From JBJEFI01 sp051873875 (GTDB lineage Bacteria > Bacillota > Bacilli > Bacillales > Bacillaceae_G), in the NCBI GenBank assembly GCA_051873875.1, contig JBJEFI010000050.1:1-56486 (forward strand): a stretch of 56,486 nt of DNA, in the 5' to 3' direction. Both the position numbers and the translations under genes were made by a program. Below are positions 34,690 to 44,856 of the stretch, piece by piece. Position 1 is the stretch's first letter. Each line of letters begins with the position of its first letter. The notes beneath the pieces are model-generated. The model saw only the letters and a program-made list of their open reading frames with translations. It was not told where the DNA came from and did no database searches.

Positions 34690-35790
34690 TTAAACATTAA
34701 AACGGAAGTGCATAACATCGCCATCTTTTACGATGTATTCTTTTCCTTCTAAACGAACACGACCTGCTTCTTTCGCAGCTTGCATTGAACCATATTGTAC
34801 TAAGTCATCATAAGCAACTGTCTCAGCACGGATAAATCCACGTTCGAAATCAGAGTGAATAACACCTGCACATTCTGGTGCTTTCATGCCCTGACGGAAT
34901 GTCCAAGCACGAACTTCTTGTACACCAGCTGTAAAGTAAGTTGCTAATCCTAATAGGTGGTAAGCAGCACGAATTAGTTGATCTAAACCGGATTCTTCAA
35001 TACCTAATTCTTCTAGGAAAGCTTTCTTTTCTTCCCCATCTAGCTCGGCAATTTCAGATTCGATTTTCGCACAAATAACGATTACTTCTGAACCTTCAGC
35101 TGCAGCAAATTCACGTACGGCTTGCACATATTCATTATCAGAAGGATCCATAATATCATCTTCTGATACGTTGGCTACATATAACATTGGTTTAATTGTT
35201 AATAAGTGCAAATGTTTTACAAGACGCATTTGTTCTTCTGTAAACTCTACTGCACGAGCAGGCTGGTTGTTTTCAAATGCTTCTTTTAATTTTAATAAGA
35301 TTTCATGCTCATAAACCGCATCTTTATCACGTTGTTTAGCAAGTTTGCCAACACGTTCGATACGCTTATCAACTGTTTCTAAGTCAGCTAAAATAAGCTC
35401 TAAGTTAATTACTTCAATATCAGAAATTGGGTCAACTTTCCCAGCAACGTGAGTAATGTTTTCATCTGCAAAGCAACGAACAACTTGGCAAATTGCATCT
35501 ACTTGACGAATATGAGATAAGAATTTATTCCCTAATCCTTCACCCTTACTTGCCCCTTTTACAATACCGGCAATATCTGTAAATTCGAATGCTGTTGGAA
35601 CAGTTTTCTTTGGTGTTACTAACTCTGTTAATTTTTCTAAACGATGATCTGGAACTTCTACAATTCCTACGTTTGGATCAATTGTACAGAATGGATAGTT
35701 AGCTGATTCTGCACCAGCTTGTGTAATTGCGTTAAAAAGCGTTGATTTCCCTACGTTTGGTAAACCAACAATCCCTGCTGTTAATGCCAT
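34690..35790 (-). CDS. ychF: redox-regulated ATPase YchF (YyaF)
   Basis: 366 residues, standard length. P-loop GLPNVGKST (9-17), DIAGIVKGASKGEGLGNKFL, and a C-terminal TGS domain. An Obg-family protein that prefers ATP and binds ribosomes. Start ATG 35790 behind GGAG. Confidence 0.96.
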   Translation of the reverse strand: MALTAGIVGLPNVGKSTLFNAITQAGAESANYPFCTIDPNVGIVEVPDHRLEKLTELVTPKKTVPTAFEFTDIAGIVKGASKGEGLGNKFLSHIRQVDAICQVVRCFADENITHVAGKVDPISDIEVINLELILADLETVDKRIERVGKLAKQRDKDAVYEHEILLKLKEAFENNQPARAVEFTEEQMRLVKHLHLLTIKPMLYVANVSEDDIMDPSDNEYVQAVREFAAAEGSEVIVICAKIESEIAELDGEEKKAFLEELGIEESGLDQLIRAAYHLLGLATYFTAGVQEVRAWTFRQGMKAPECAGVIHSDFERGFIRAETVAYDDLVQYGSMQAAKEAGRVRLEGKEYIVKDGDVMHFRFNV

Positions 35791-35859
35791 TTTCTTCACT
35801 CCTACAGTTTTTCAATCTTTCACCAATTATAGAGAGTCTACTTATAATTGACAAGCCTA

Positions 35860-36057
35860 CTATTCTTCGTGCTTAATTAAAACCTTCTTCATTTTTCGTT
35901 CAAATTCACGACGTGGAATCATCACGCTATGTCCACACCCAACACATTTAATTCGAATATCCATACCCATGCGAATAATTTCCCATTTATTTGAGCCACA
36001 TGGATGGGCTTTTTTCATCTCAACGATATCATGTAAACCAAAGTCTTTTTCTGACAT
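35860..36057 (-). CDS. yyzM: DUF951 (YyzM) small zinc-site protein
   Basis: 65 residues with HPCGSNKWEIIRMGMDIRIK and a CVGC motif (38-41). With the earlier Cys this could bind a metal. Conserved at this place in Firmicutes; function unknown. Ribosome site GGAGGATC; 9 bp downstream of the MscS gene. Confidence 0.9.
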   Translation of the reverse strand: MSEKDFGLHDIVEMKKAHPCGSNKWEIIRMGMDIRIKCVGCGHSVMIPRREFERKMKKVLIKHEE

Positions 36058-36066
36058 ATGATCCTC

Positions 36067-36948
36067 CTACTTCCCTTGTTCAACTCGATTATACATAACC
36101 ATTCGAGGGAATGGAATTTCAATTCCTTCCTCATCTAATTTTACCTTAATTTCCTTACGAAGGGCACGCATTATCGGAAAATGTTTCATCGGTTCTGTTT
36201 CGGCGATTACACGTAACGTTACTTCTGATGCCCCTAACGCCTGTACCCCTAATAATTGAGGCACACCCACTAGCTCTTCATATTTTTCAGGAAGTGTTTC
36301 AAGTAAATCCATAATTACTTTTTCCGCTCGCTCAATGTCTCCTTCATAAGCAATGCCAAAATCAACAATGGCAAAATTGTTGTAAATAGACGAGTTCGTT
36401 ACGTTGGTAATATTTCCATTTGGAATAATATGAACTTCACCCGTTAAGCTTCTTAGCTTAGATGTACGTAAACCAATTTCAATAATTGTTCCTTCAAATA
36501 CCCCTTGGTTATTATTCGTTGTATTTAAACGAACATAATCTCCCACTGCAAACTGGTCTTCAAAAATAATAAAAAAACCTGTAATGACGTCTTTTACCAA
36601 GCTTTGTGCACCAAAACCGACAGCAACCCCAATGATCCCTGCACCGGCAATAATACTAGCGATAGGTACACCTAAAAAATCTAAAATCATCATACCCGCA
36701 ATAAAATAAACAACATATCCCCATATATTTTCAATTAATTTTTGAAGGGTTACCGTACGACGCTCTGATATGTGAAGTGGGGTGCGACTATTAATTTTCA
36801 TTACTTTTTTAACAAGTCGCTTTCCTAGACGAACGATAAATTGAGCGATAATAATAATCAATAAAATTCGAATAGAGCCCCAGAAAATAATTTCCCATAA
36901 ATCGGGATTTAAAATCTTTGCTAATATGTTTTCTTTAAATTGTTTCAA
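36067..36948 (-). CDS. small-conductance mechanosensitive channel (MscS family)
   Basis: 293 residues from TTG 36948, chosen because AAGGAGG lies 10 nt upstream; the ATG at 36978 has no ribosome site. Three membrane helices (about 15-110) include the Gly/Ala-rich pore helix GAGIIGVAVGFGAQSLVKD, followed by the cytoplasmic beta and alpha/beta domains (VHIIPNGNITNVTN). It releases solutes on hypo-osmotic shock. The same position is occupied by an MscS gene in related bacilli. Confidence 0.92.
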   Translation of the reverse strand: MKQFKENILAKILNPDLWEIIFWGSIRILLIIIIAQFIVRLGKRLVKKVMKINSRTPLHISERRTVTLQKLIENIWGYVVYFIAGMMILDFLGVPIASIIAGAGIIGVAVGFGAQSLVKDVITGFFIIFEDQFAVGDYVRLNTTNNNQGVFEGTIIEIGLRTSKLRSLTGEVHIIPNGNITNVTNSSIYNNFAIVDFGIAYEGDIERAEKVIMDLLETLPEKYEELVGVPQLLGVQALGASEVTLRVIAETEPMKHFPIMRALRKEIKVKLDEEGIEIPFPRMVMYNRVEQGK

Positions 36949-37041
36949 TATTTGTTTTCCTCCTTGTCTCATTTCCATGTATAAATTATCAGATTTCTCT
37001 ATATAATGATAATACTATTTATAAAGAGAGGGCTGACGAAA

Positions 37042-37623
37042 ATGAATTTATCCTTTCCATTTAAATCCTTTTATCAATCCACTTCTATTCATCATGAAGA
37101 AACCTCTGCTGAAACAAAAATTGCTGATGGATTTCTTCAATATTTACCATCAACTGTAACAACACCAATCGTACTCGTCTGCATTGGAACAGACCGATCA
37201 ACTGGCGACTCCTTTGGTCCACTTGTAGGTTCCAATCTATGTAAGTACAAGCTAAAGCACTTTCACGTTTATGGTACGCTAGATTACCCTGTTCATGCAT
37301 TAAATTTAGAGGAGACAATGACCACTATTCTAACTTACCATAAAGATGCCTTTATTATTGGAATTGATGCTTGCTTAGGCAAAATGACAAACATCGGTGC
37401 CATTTCTATTGGAAAAGGACCAGTAAAACCAGGTGCAGCTGTTAATAAGAAACTTCCACCCGTCGGAAATATTCATTTAACCGGCACTGTTAATATAGCA
37501 GGTTATATGGAACATGTCATTCTTCAAAACACGAGACTAAGTTTAGTAATGAAGATGGCCAATTCTGTTTCAAAAGCAGTAAAGATAGTTGACAATCAAT
37601 TAACGTTTCACGTGAAACATTAA
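37042..37623 (+). CDS. yyaC: YyaC sporulation protein (GPR-like, DUF1256)
   Basis: 193 residues. VLVCIGTDRSTGDSFGPLVG, DACLGKMTNIGAI and GNIHLTGTVNIAGYMEHVIL are typical of YyaC, related to the germination protease fold. It is expressed during sporulation in B. subtilis, and its presence supports a spore former. The start ATG 37042 follows GAGGG. The only plus-strand gene between rlmH and dnaA. Its 3' end contains a parS site. Confidence 0.9.
   Translation: MNLSFPFKSFYQSTSIHHEETSAETKIADGFLQYLPSTVTTPIVLVCIGTDRSTGDSFGPLVGSNLCKYKLKHFHVYGTLDYPVHALNLEETMTTILTYHKDAFIIGIDACLGKMTNIGAISIGKGPVKPGAAVNKKLPPVGNIHLTGTVNIAGYMEHVILQNTRLSLVMKMANSVSKAVKIVDNQLTFHVKH
37604..37619. promoter_or_regulatory. parS site in the 3' end of yyaC
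   Basis: CGTTTCACGTGAAACA, one change from the perfect palindrome, encoding the last residues of YyaC. Confidence 0.92.
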
Positions 37624-37658
37624 AAAGAGACTGTAATGGAAATGCCCCAGTCTCTTTT
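37623..37658. terminator. bidirectional terminator between yyaC and parB
   Basis: An 11-bp stem (37623-37633 with 37648-37658) with A/T runs on both sides serves the convergent genes. Confidence 0.88.
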
Positions 37659-37663
37659 CTTAT

Positions 37664-38521
37664 TTATAATTCTTCTTCCTCACTGCTAAGCAACATTAAA
37701 ATACGCTCTAAATCTTCAGGAGAGAAAAAATCAATTTCAATTTTTCCTTTTTTCTTCCCACTTTTGATTTTAACAGATGTTCCAAAGCGTTCTTGTAACA
37801 TCTCTTCTCGTTGCTTAATAAATACGTTTTTAGATGGTTGTTCTTTCTTCGTTTCTTTTTTTTCACCTTGATTCAATTCCTGAATAAGCGCTTCTAATTG
37901 TCGTACATTTAAGTGCTCCTCTAATACTTTACTTACTATTTCCGGAATTAACTGTTGGTTTTTACAGCCTAATAGTGCACGAGCATGTCCCATGGATAAT
38001 TGTTCATTAATAACATATTTTTTTACTTCTTCTGGAAGAGAAAGCAATCGAACAATGTTGGCAATATGAGGACGGCTTTTTCCAACACGTATTGCTAATT
38101 GATCCTGCGTAATCTTTAATTTCTCCATTAATAGCTTATACGCTTGTCCTTCTTCAATTGGATTTAAATCCTCACGTTGTAAATTTTCTAATAGCGCCAA
38201 TTCCATCATTTGTTGTTCCGTAAATTCGCGTACAATGGCTGGAATTGTATCAAAATGAGCTTCTCTTGCTGCTCGAAATCTTCGTTCACCTGCTAAAATT
38301 TCATAACCTTTAATCGTCTTTCTAACAACAATTGGTTGGATAATACCATGTTCAAGAATTGAGTTCTTCAATTCTTGAATGCTAGTTTCATCAAAATTCT
38401 TTCGAGGCTGGTACGGATTCGGACGAAGCTCTCGTAATGAGATTTGAAGAACAACATCATCATTACTTGGCTCTAAACTAGAAAAAAGAGCATCAATTCC
38501 TCTACCTAAGCCTTTAGCCAT
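37664..38521 (-). CDS. parB: chromosome partition protein ParB (Spo0J)
   Basis: 285 residues: N-terminal CTPase domain with ENLQREDLNPIEE and GERRFRAA, HTH (GKSRPHIANIVRLL), C-terminal dimer domain. Binds the parS sites in this window, slides as a CTP clamp and loads SMC. Overlaps parA by 8 bp. Confidence 0.97.
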   Translation of the reverse strand: MAKGLGRGIDALFSSLEPSNDDVVLQISLRELRPNPYQPRKNFDETSIQELKNSILEHGIIQPIVVRKTIKGYEILAGERRFRAAREAHFDTIPAIVREFTEQQMMELALLENLQREDLNPIEEGQAYKLLMEKLKITQDQLAIRVGKSRPHIANIVRLLSLPEEVKKYVINEQLSMGHARALLGCKNQQLIPEIVSKVLEEHLNVRQLEALIQELNQGEKKETKKEQPSKNVFIKQREEMLQERFGTSVKIKSGKKKGKIEIDFFSPEDLERILMLLSSEEEEL

Positions 38522-39275
38522 TATTCATCACTTCCTTTGCAAAATCGAGATACACTTCTGATGCCCGTGACTTAGCATCATGTAAAATAATTGGTTTCCC
38601 ATGACTTGGTGCTTCGCTTAATCGAACGGTTCTAGGAATAATCGTCGTATATACTTTATGATGGAAATGTCTTTTTACTTCATCAATTACTTCAAGTCCT
38701 AAATTTGTTCGAGCATCTAACATGGTTAGTAAAACGCCTTCTAGTTGTAAATCCTTATTTAAATGCTTTTGAACGAGACGAATCGTATTAACAAGCTGTG
38801 TTAATCCTTCTAACGCGTAATATTCACATTGAACAGGAATTAAGACAGAGTCCGATGCTGTTAAGGCATTTAATGTAAGTAGTCCTAAAGATGGTGGGCA
38901 ATCAATAATAATATAATCGTATTGCCCTTTAATGATATGTAGTGCTTTTTTTAACTTTATTTCGCGTGAAATAGTTGGTACTAATTCAATTTCCGCACCT
39001 GCTAAGTCCCTTGTTGCTGGTGCAATCTCTAAACCTTTAATTGCTGTTTCTTTAATAATTTCTTTTACTGATACATCATCAACTAAGACATCATAAATAC
39101 ATTGATCAATTGCTTCTTTTGCCAAACCTACGCCAGTTGTAGCATTTCCTTGTGGATCAATATCAACGAGCAATACTTTTTTGCCTAAATGAGCCAAACT
39201 AGCGCCAAGATTTACAGACGTTGTTGTTTTTCCAACCCCGCCCTTTTGATTTGCGATTGAAATAATTTTCCCCAT
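38514..39275 (-). CDS. parA: chromosome partition ATPase ParA (Soj)
   Basis: 253 residues; deviant Walker A KGGVGKTTT (10-18) with the signature Lys, VDIDPQGN and DCPPSLG. Works with ParB in origin segregation and regulates DnaA activity in B. subtilis. Ribosome binding just after a 290-bp gap. Confidence 0.97.
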   Translation of the reverse strand: MGKIISIANQKGGVGKTTTSVNLGASLAHLGKKVLLVDIDPQGNATTGVGLAKEAIDQCIYDVLVDDVSVKEIIKETAIKGLEIAPATRDLAGAEIELVPTISREIKLKKALHIIKGQYDYIIIDCPPSLGLLTLNALTASDSVLIPVQCEYYALEGLTQLVNTIRLVQKHLNKDLQLEGVLLTMLDARTNLGLEVIDEVKRHFHHKVYTTIIPRTVRLSEAPSHGKPIILHDAKSRASEVYLDFAKEVMNNG

Positions 39276-39360
39276 TTGCTACCACCCAATCTTCAACTAG
39301 AACATTTTCTTTTTTTCCTATTGTATCATGAATAAGTTTGTATTTTTATAATAATCCTAA

Positions 39361-39411
39361 ATAAAGTGAAACTTCCGTCTCGAGAATTTTATATCCGTTA
39401 GAGCAGGATAA
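39361..39411. repeat. deleted copy of the 8691-8880 repeat
   Basis: 39361-39376 equals the reverse complement of 8867-8882 (16 of 16), and 39397-39411 matches the reverse complement of 8726-8740 at 13 of 15 positions. Both ends of the element are kept and the hairpin core is lost. It lies between noc and parA. Confidence 0.6.
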
Positions 39412-39491
39412 CTAGAAATAACAGTTTAATTTCTTATTTCTAAATTAAGTTGGATTTTCCTTCATTATTATCCACTTAGAAACTAGAAAAA

Positions 39492-39515
39492 GGAGTTGAT
39501 CAAAAGATCATCTCC
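39492..39515 (-). terminator. terminator of noc
   Basis: A 10-bp stem with one G-U pair (39492-39501 with 39506-39515), 4-nt loop, T-run on the minus strand. Confidence 0.85.
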
Positions 39516-39565
39516 CTAATGGATTCAAGAAAAAACATTTCCATTTTTTCTCGCTAACTATGAAA

Positions 39566-40411
39566 CTATTGCTTTGGTATTTTAATTGTAATTTGATAAA
39601 ACTCATCAAATTCTTCTTCATTAGAATCAATATGTAAGCCTGTTTTCGTTACTAAGGAAATGGATTCACGAATCGTATTCATGGCGATTCGAGTATCTCT
39701 ACTAAAGCTCTTCATTTTCGGCTTTACTTTTTCCTTTCTCGTTTCAAGCATTTTAGTAACTTTATCTTCTGTTTGTTTTACATTTAACTGCAATTCAATA
39801 ATTTCTTCTAATACTTTCAGTTGCTTTTCTAAATCTTTCAGAGGAATAAGCGCTCGAGCATGGCGCTCCGTTATTTTTCGTTCTAATAAAGCATTTTGTA
39901 CTTGTTCAGGTAACTTTAAAAGGCGTAACTTATTGGCAATTGTAGATTGACCCTTTCCTAATTGCTGCGCTAACATTTCTTGTGTCATATCGTGAAGTTC
40001 TAATAATTTTTGATAAGCAATTGCTTCTTCAACTGGTGTTAATTCTTCACGTTGTAAATTTTCGATTAAAGCAATTTCAGCCGTTTCCTTATCTGATAAT
40101 GCCTTCACAATAACAGGAACTTCTGGTAAGCCTAATTTAAGTGCCGCACGATAGCGTCGTTCACCAGCAATAATTTCATACGTATCATCATTCATTTTTC
40201 TAGCGACAATTGGTTGTAAAATTCCATGTGTTTCAATCGTTTTTGCTAATTCATTAATCTTTTGATCATGAAAGATTGTACGTGGTTGATACGGATTTGG
40301 CTTGATTATATTTATTGGGAGGAATTGAATTTTTTCTTTCTCATCAATTTGTTGCCCGAAATCCTCTGCTTTTTCATTTAATCCAAATAAACGCGATAAT
40401 GTGTTTCTCAC
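39566..40411 (-). CDS. noc: nucleoid occlusion protein Noc
   Basis: 281 residues, a ParB paralogue: ENLQREELTPVEE, GERRYRAA, and the HTH GKGQSTIANKLRLL. An N-terminal basic/amphipathic stretch (MRNTLSRLFGLNEK) is the membrane-targeting helix known for Noc. It blocks division over the nucleoid. No Noc-binding palindrome was found by eye in the window. Confidence 0.95.
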   Translation of the reverse strand: MRNTLSRLFGLNEKAEDFGQQIDEKEKIQFLPINIIKPNPYQPRTIFHDQKINELAKTIETHGILQPIVARKMNDDTYEIIAGERRYRAALKLGLPEVPVIVKALSDKETAEIALIENLQREELTPVEEAIAYQKLLELHDMTQEMLAQQLGKGQSTIANKLRLLKLPEQVQNALLERKITERHARALIPLKDLEKQLKVLEEIIELQLNVKQTEDKVTKMLETRKEKVKPKMKSFSRDTRIAMNTIRESISLVTKTGLHIDSNEEEFDEFYQITIKIPKQ

Positions 40412-40465
40412 TGCTTACTGCACCACCCTTATATCAATTAAAATACTTTCCACCTAGACCCTTTT

Positions 40466-40481
40466 GTTTCACGTGAAACAA
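40466..40481. promoter_or_regulatory. parS site between noc and rsmG
   Basis: Perfect TGTTTCACGTGAAACA in the intergenic space. Confidence 0.95.
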
Positions 40482-40489
40482 AAACCTGT

Positions 40490-41215
40490 TTACATGCCTT
40501 TTTCAATTGGTTGTTTGTTTGGTGTTCCTGGCTTACGTGGGTATTTCTTAGGCGTTTTTCTTTTTTTGTTAATAATAACTATGCTACGTTCACTTTCTTC
40601 GATTGGAAGTGTAAAATCTATTACATTTTGAATTTCCCCACCTAGTACATTTACGGCATATTGACCAGTTTCCACTTCATCATGAGCCGCTGCACCTTTC
40701 ATGGCAACAAAATAACCGTTTACCTTTACAAGTGGCATACAAAGTTCACTTAAAACTGATAAACGGGCAACTGCACGAGCAGTAACAACGTCAAAACTTT
40801 CACGAATGCCTTCTTTTTTCCCAAACGTTTCAGCACGGTCATGATAAAAGGCAACATTGTCTAAACTAAGTTCAGATGCTAATTCATTTAAAAATGTAAT
40901 GCGTTTCTGTAAAGAATCAACAATTGTTACTTGTAAATGTGGAAAGGCAATTTTTAATGGAATACTCGGAAAGCCAGCTCCAGCCCCTACATCACAAATT
41001 GAGATTGGTTTTGTAAAGTCAAAGTAAAAAGCAGCGGAAATAGAATCAAAAAAATGCTTTAAATATACCTCTTCCTTGTCAGTAATGGCAGTTAAATTCA
41101 TTTTTTCATTCCACTCTACTAATAACTCATAATAACGCTCATATTGCTCTAATTGCTTAGCAGTAAGGTTAATCCCTTTACTGCTAAGCGCTGCTGTAAA
41201 TTGTTCAATATTCAT
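40490..41215 (-). CDS. rsmG: 16S rRNA G527 N7-methyltransferase RsmG
   Basis: 241 residues; AdoMet-binding DVGAGAGFPSIPLKIAFP, VTARAVA and a basic C-terminal tail. Loss gives low-level streptomycin resistance in relatives. Follows mnmG by 14 bp. Confidence 0.96.
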   Translation of the reverse strand: MNIEQFTAALSSKGINLTAKQLEQYERYYELLVEWNEKMNLTAITDKEEVYLKHFFDSISAAFYFDFTKPISICDVGAGAGFPSIPLKIAFPHLQVTIVDSLQKRITFLNELASELSLDNVAFYHDRAETFGKKEGIRESFDVVTARAVARLSVLSELCMPLVKVNGYFVAMKGAAAHDEVETGQYAVNVLGGEIQNVIDFTLPIEESERSIVIINKKRKTPKKYPRKPGTPNKQPIEKGM

Positions 41216-41229
41216 TTTTTCACCTACTA

Positions 41230-43119
41230 TTATTCATTCGATACTCTTGCAATTTTTCCTTGTTCTAAATAAACAAGAAGAATAGAAATATCCGCTGGGT
41301 TTACACCTGAAATGCGAGATGCTTGAGCTAACGATAATGGTTGAACGGCTTTTAGCTTTTGTCGTGCTTCTGAAGCTAAGCTATGAATGGCATCATAATC
41401 AATGTTAGCTGGGATTTTTTTATCTTCCATTCGTTTCATACGTTCCACTTGTTGAAGGGACTTTGTAATATACCCTTCGTATTTCAGCTGAATTTCTACT
41501 TGTTCTGCAACTTCTTCATTTACTTTCGTTTCAAGAGGAGCTAAATATTCAATATGAGCATATGTTACTTCCGGACGACGTAAAAAATCAGCTGCTTTAA
41601 TACCATCTTTTAATTCTGCACTTCCAATGGAGCGTAAATATTCTTGAACTTCTTTTGTTGGACGAATTGTTGTTTCCATTAAACGTGTTTTTTCTTGTTC
41701 AATTAATGCTTTCTTTTCTTGGAAACGAGCATATCGTTCTTCTGTTACTAAACCAATTTCCGCACCGATATCTGTTAATCGTAAATCAGCATTGTCGTGT
41801 CTTAATAATAAACGATATTCTGCACGAGATGTTAATAAGCGATAAGGTTCATTTGTCCCTTTTGTGATTAAATCATCAATTAACACGCCGATATATGCTT
41901 GAGAACGATCTAAAACCACTTCTTCTTTATTTAATACGCGGCAAGCTGCATTAATTCCAGCCATTAAGCCTTGCCCAGCCGCTTCCTCATATCCTGATGT
42001 ACCGTTAATTTGACCAGCTGTATATAAATTTTTAACATTTTTTGTTTCTAATGTTGGCCATAATTGAGTTGGCACAACTGCATCGTACTCAATTGCATAG
42101 CCCATGCGCATAATTTCAGCATTTTCTAAACCAGTGATTGAACGAACCATTTGTACTTGAATGTCTTCTGGTAAACTTGTTGAAAAACCTTGTACATAGA
42201 CTTCTTCTGTATTTTTACCTTCTGGCTCTAAGAAAATTTGATGTCTTGGTTTGTCATTGAAACGAACAACTTTATCTTCAATAGATGGACAATAACGTGG
42301 TCCTGTTCCTTTAATCATTCCAGAGTACATTGGTGAACGATGTAAATTTTGATCAATAATTTCATGTGTTTTTTCATTTGTATATGTCAACCAACAAGGA
42401 ACTTGATCCATGTTGTATTCTGTTGTTTCATAAGAGAATGCACGTGGTACGTCATCACCAGGTTGAATTTCCGTTTTCGAATAATCGATTGTTCGGCTAT
42501 TTACACGAGGTGGTGTTCCTGTTTTAAAACGAACTAAATCAAAACCTAGTTCTTCTAGATGCTGTGACAGCTTAATAGATGGCTGTTGGTTGTTTGGACC
42601 ACTTGAATATTTAATATCACCAATAATGATTTCACCACGTAAAAATGTTCCGGTTGTAATAATAACTGTTTTAGCACGAAACTCTAATCCAGTTTGTGTA
42701 ATAACACCTGCGCATTGGTTGTCCTCAATAATTAGTCTTTCTACTAATCCTTGACGTAACGTTAAATTTTCTGTATTCTCAATTGTTTTTTTCATTTCTT
42801 GTTGATATAACACTTTATCGGCTTGGGCGCGTAACGCACGTACAGCTGGCCCTTTACCTGTGTTAAGCATCTTCATTTGAATATGAGTTTTATCAATGTT
42901 TTTACCCATTTCACCGCCAAGGGCATCAATTTCACGAACAACGATACCTTTCGCTGGCCCACCAACTGATGGATTACATGGCATAAACGCTACCATATCT
43001 AAATTAATTGTTAATAAAAGTGTCTTAGTTCCCATACGAGCTGCTGCTAATGCTGCCTCACAACCAGCATGGCCTGCACCAATGACGATAACGTCATAAG
43101 TTCCTGCAAGGTGTCCCAT
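41230..43119 (-). CDS. mnmG: tRNA U34 modification enzyme MnmG (GidA)
   Basis: 629 residues; FAD motif GAGHAGCEAALAAARMG, PCNPSVGGPAKG, and the late IDYDAIHSLASEARQKL. With MnmE it makes 5-carboxymethylaminomethyl-uridine in tRNA wobble positions. Between two parS sites. Confidence 0.97.
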   Translation of the reverse strand: MGHLAGTYDVIVIGAGHAGCEAALAAARMGTKTLLLTINLDMVAFMPCNPSVGGPAKGIVVREIDALGGEMGKNIDKTHIQMKMLNTGKGPAVRALRAQADKVLYQQEMKKTIENTENLTLRQGLVERLIIEDNQCAGVITQTGLEFRAKTVIITTGTFLRGEIIIGDIKYSSGPNNQQPSIKLSQHLEELGFDLVRFKTGTPPRVNSRTIDYSKTEIQPGDDVPRAFSYETTEYNMDQVPCWLTYTNEKTHEIIDQNLHRSPMYSGMIKGTGPRYCPSIEDKVVRFNDKPRHQIFLEPEGKNTEEVYVQGFSTSLPEDIQVQMVRSITGLENAEIMRMGYAIEYDAVVPTQLWPTLETKNVKNLYTAGQINGTSGYEEAAGQGLMAGINAACRVLNKEEVVLDRSQAYIGVLIDDLITKGTNEPYRLLTSRAEYRLLLRHDNADLRLTDIGAEIGLVTEERYARFQEKKALIEQEKTRLMETTIRPTKEVQEYLRSIGSAELKDGIKAADFLRRPEVTYAHIEYLAPLETKVNEEVAEQVEIQLKYEGYITKSLQQVERMKRMEDKKIPANIDYDAIHSLASEARQKLKAVQPLSLAQASRISGVNPADISILLVYLEQGKIARVSNE

Positions 43120-43136
43120 TAAAAATCCTCCTTATA

Positions 43137-43152
43137 TGTTTCACGTGAAACA
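43137..43152. promoter_or_regulatory. parS site between mnmE and mnmG
   Basis: Perfect TGTTTCACGTGAAACA in the 38-bp gap. Confidence 0.95.
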
Positions 43153-43157
43153 TTTCT

Positions 43158-44534
43158 TTATTTTCCTAAACAAAATTGAGAAAATAGCTGATTGATTAGG
43201 CTTTCTTGGGCAGAATCACCGATAATTTCACCTAATAATTCCCATGATCTTGTTAAATCAATTTGAATCATATCAATTGGCATAAAATCCTCCGCTGCAC
43301 CAATTGCGTCATTAATCGTTTTTTGGGCTTGATTTAATAATGCAATATGTCGAGCATTTGAAACGTACGTTGCATCCTTTGGCCCAATCGTTCCTTCGAA
43401 GAATAAAGATGCAATCGCTTCTTCTAATGCTTCGATGCCTCGTTCTTCTTTAAAGGATGTTGTAATAATTTTGCCATTAGGAGCAAGTTGTTGTACTTTT
43501 TCTAAATCTATTTTTTGTTCTAAGTCTGTCTTATTTACAACAACGACTACTTCTTTTTCTTTCGCAGCTTCAAATAATTCAATATCTGACTGTGTTAAAT
43601 CTTCATTATAGTTAAGCACCAATAAAACCAGGTCTGCTTGTGTCAATACTTGTTTTGAACGCTCTACACCGATTTTTTCAACCACATCTTCTGTTTCACG
43701 AATACCAGCTGTATCAATTAACTTTAAAGCAATACCGCGAATATTTACGTATTCTTCAATTACATCTCGTGTTGTTCCTGGTATATCCGTAACAATTGCT
43801 TTACTTTCTTGGACAAGACTATTTAATAAAGAAGATTTTCCAACATTTGGTCGCCCAACAATTACAGTAGAAATCCCTTCTCTTAATATCTTCCCTTGTT
43901 TTGCAGTTTGAAGTAATTTTGCAATTTCATCTTTTACATATGTTGCTTTTGGAATGATCATCGTCGTCGTCATTTCTTCTACATCATCATACTCAGGATA
44001 ATCGATATTTACCTCAATTTGCGCTAAAATTTCTAGTAATTCTTGACGAAGTTTCGAAATTAATTTAGACAAACGCCCTTCCATTTGGCCAATTGCAACA
44101 CTCATTGCATCATCTGTTTGGGCACGGATTAAATCCATAATTGCCTCTGCTTGGGCTAAATCAATTCGACCATTTACAAAAGCACGTTTTGTAAATTCGC
44201 CTGGCTCTGCTAATCGTGCCCCTTTATTTAAAACAAGTTGTAATACTTTATTAACAGACACCATTCCACCGTGACAGTTAATTTCTACTACATCTTCCTT
44301 TGTAAACGTTCGTGGGGCTCTTAAAACAGATACCATTACCTCTTCAATAATTTCGCCACGTTCATCGTCCATTAAGTGACCATAATGAATTGTATGGGTA
44401 GGAACCTCTTCTAAATTTTTTCCTTTAAATATTTTGTTTACAATTTGTACTGCTTCATCGCCGCTGACGCGAACAATTGCAATTGCACCTTCGCCAAGTG
44501 GTGTTGAAATAGCTGTAATTGTATCAGCGTACAT
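43158..44534 (-). CDS. mnmE: tRNA modification GTPase MnmE (TrmE)
   Basis: 458 residues; N-terminal folate-binding domain (STPLGEGAIAIVRVSG), G domain P-loop GRPNVGKSS and DTAGIRE, C-terminal FCLGK motif whose Cys is conserved. Partner of MnmG encoded next. Confidence 0.97.
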   Translation of the reverse strand: MYADTITAISTPLGEGAIAIVRVSGDEAVQIVNKIFKGKNLEEVPTHTIHYGHLMDDERGEIIEEVMVSVLRAPRTFTKEDVVEINCHGGMVSVNKVLQLVLNKGARLAEPGEFTKRAFVNGRIDLAQAEAIMDLIRAQTDDAMSVAIGQMEGRLSKLISKLRQELLEILAQIEVNIDYPEYDDVEEMTTTMIIPKATYVKDEIAKLLQTAKQGKILREGISTVIVGRPNVGKSSLLNSLVQESKAIVTDIPGTTRDVIEEYVNIRGIALKLIDTAGIRETEDVVEKIGVERSKQVLTQADLVLLVLNYNEDLTQSDIELFEAAKEKEVVVVVNKTDLEQKIDLEKVQQLAPNGKIITTSFKEERGIEALEEAIASLFFEGTIGPKDATYVSNARHIALLNQAQKTINDAIGAAEDFMPIDMIQIDLTRSWELLGEIIGDSAQESLINQLFSQFCLGK

Positions 44535-44826
44535 AATGTCACCTCATGCCTTCCTCATTCTTTTCTCTATAAATAACTACTTTCTTTATTTTGTCCGAAC
44601 TAACATTAGCAATTAATGCTAAGAAACTTTATTAAGTCACTATCTCTCCCCCTAATGATTCGCCAGGGAGTAATTAGTTTTTAGTAATAAAAATTAACAT
44701 TATAAGAAATTAATAATGGATGTATTCATAATTAATTCAGAAGTTTAGCATATCATAAGTAAAACTGTTAAAAAAGCGTAAGTATTCATTTTATTATAAC
44801 CTTCATCTCTTTATGATAAACAGTAA
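44535..44826. other. gene-free interval between jag and mnmE
   Basis: AT-rich; it must contain the mnmE promoter. No reading frame, repeat or strong structure was found apart from the jag terminator at its right edge. Confidence 0.6.
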
Positions 44827-44856
44827 AAAGAACCCTTAGGATTCTAAGAGTTCTTT
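44827..44856 (-). terminator. terminator overlapping the jag stop codon
   Basis: A 13-bp stem with wobble pairs (44827-44839 with 44844-44856) that includes the stop codon, followed by T on the minus strand. Confidence 0.8.
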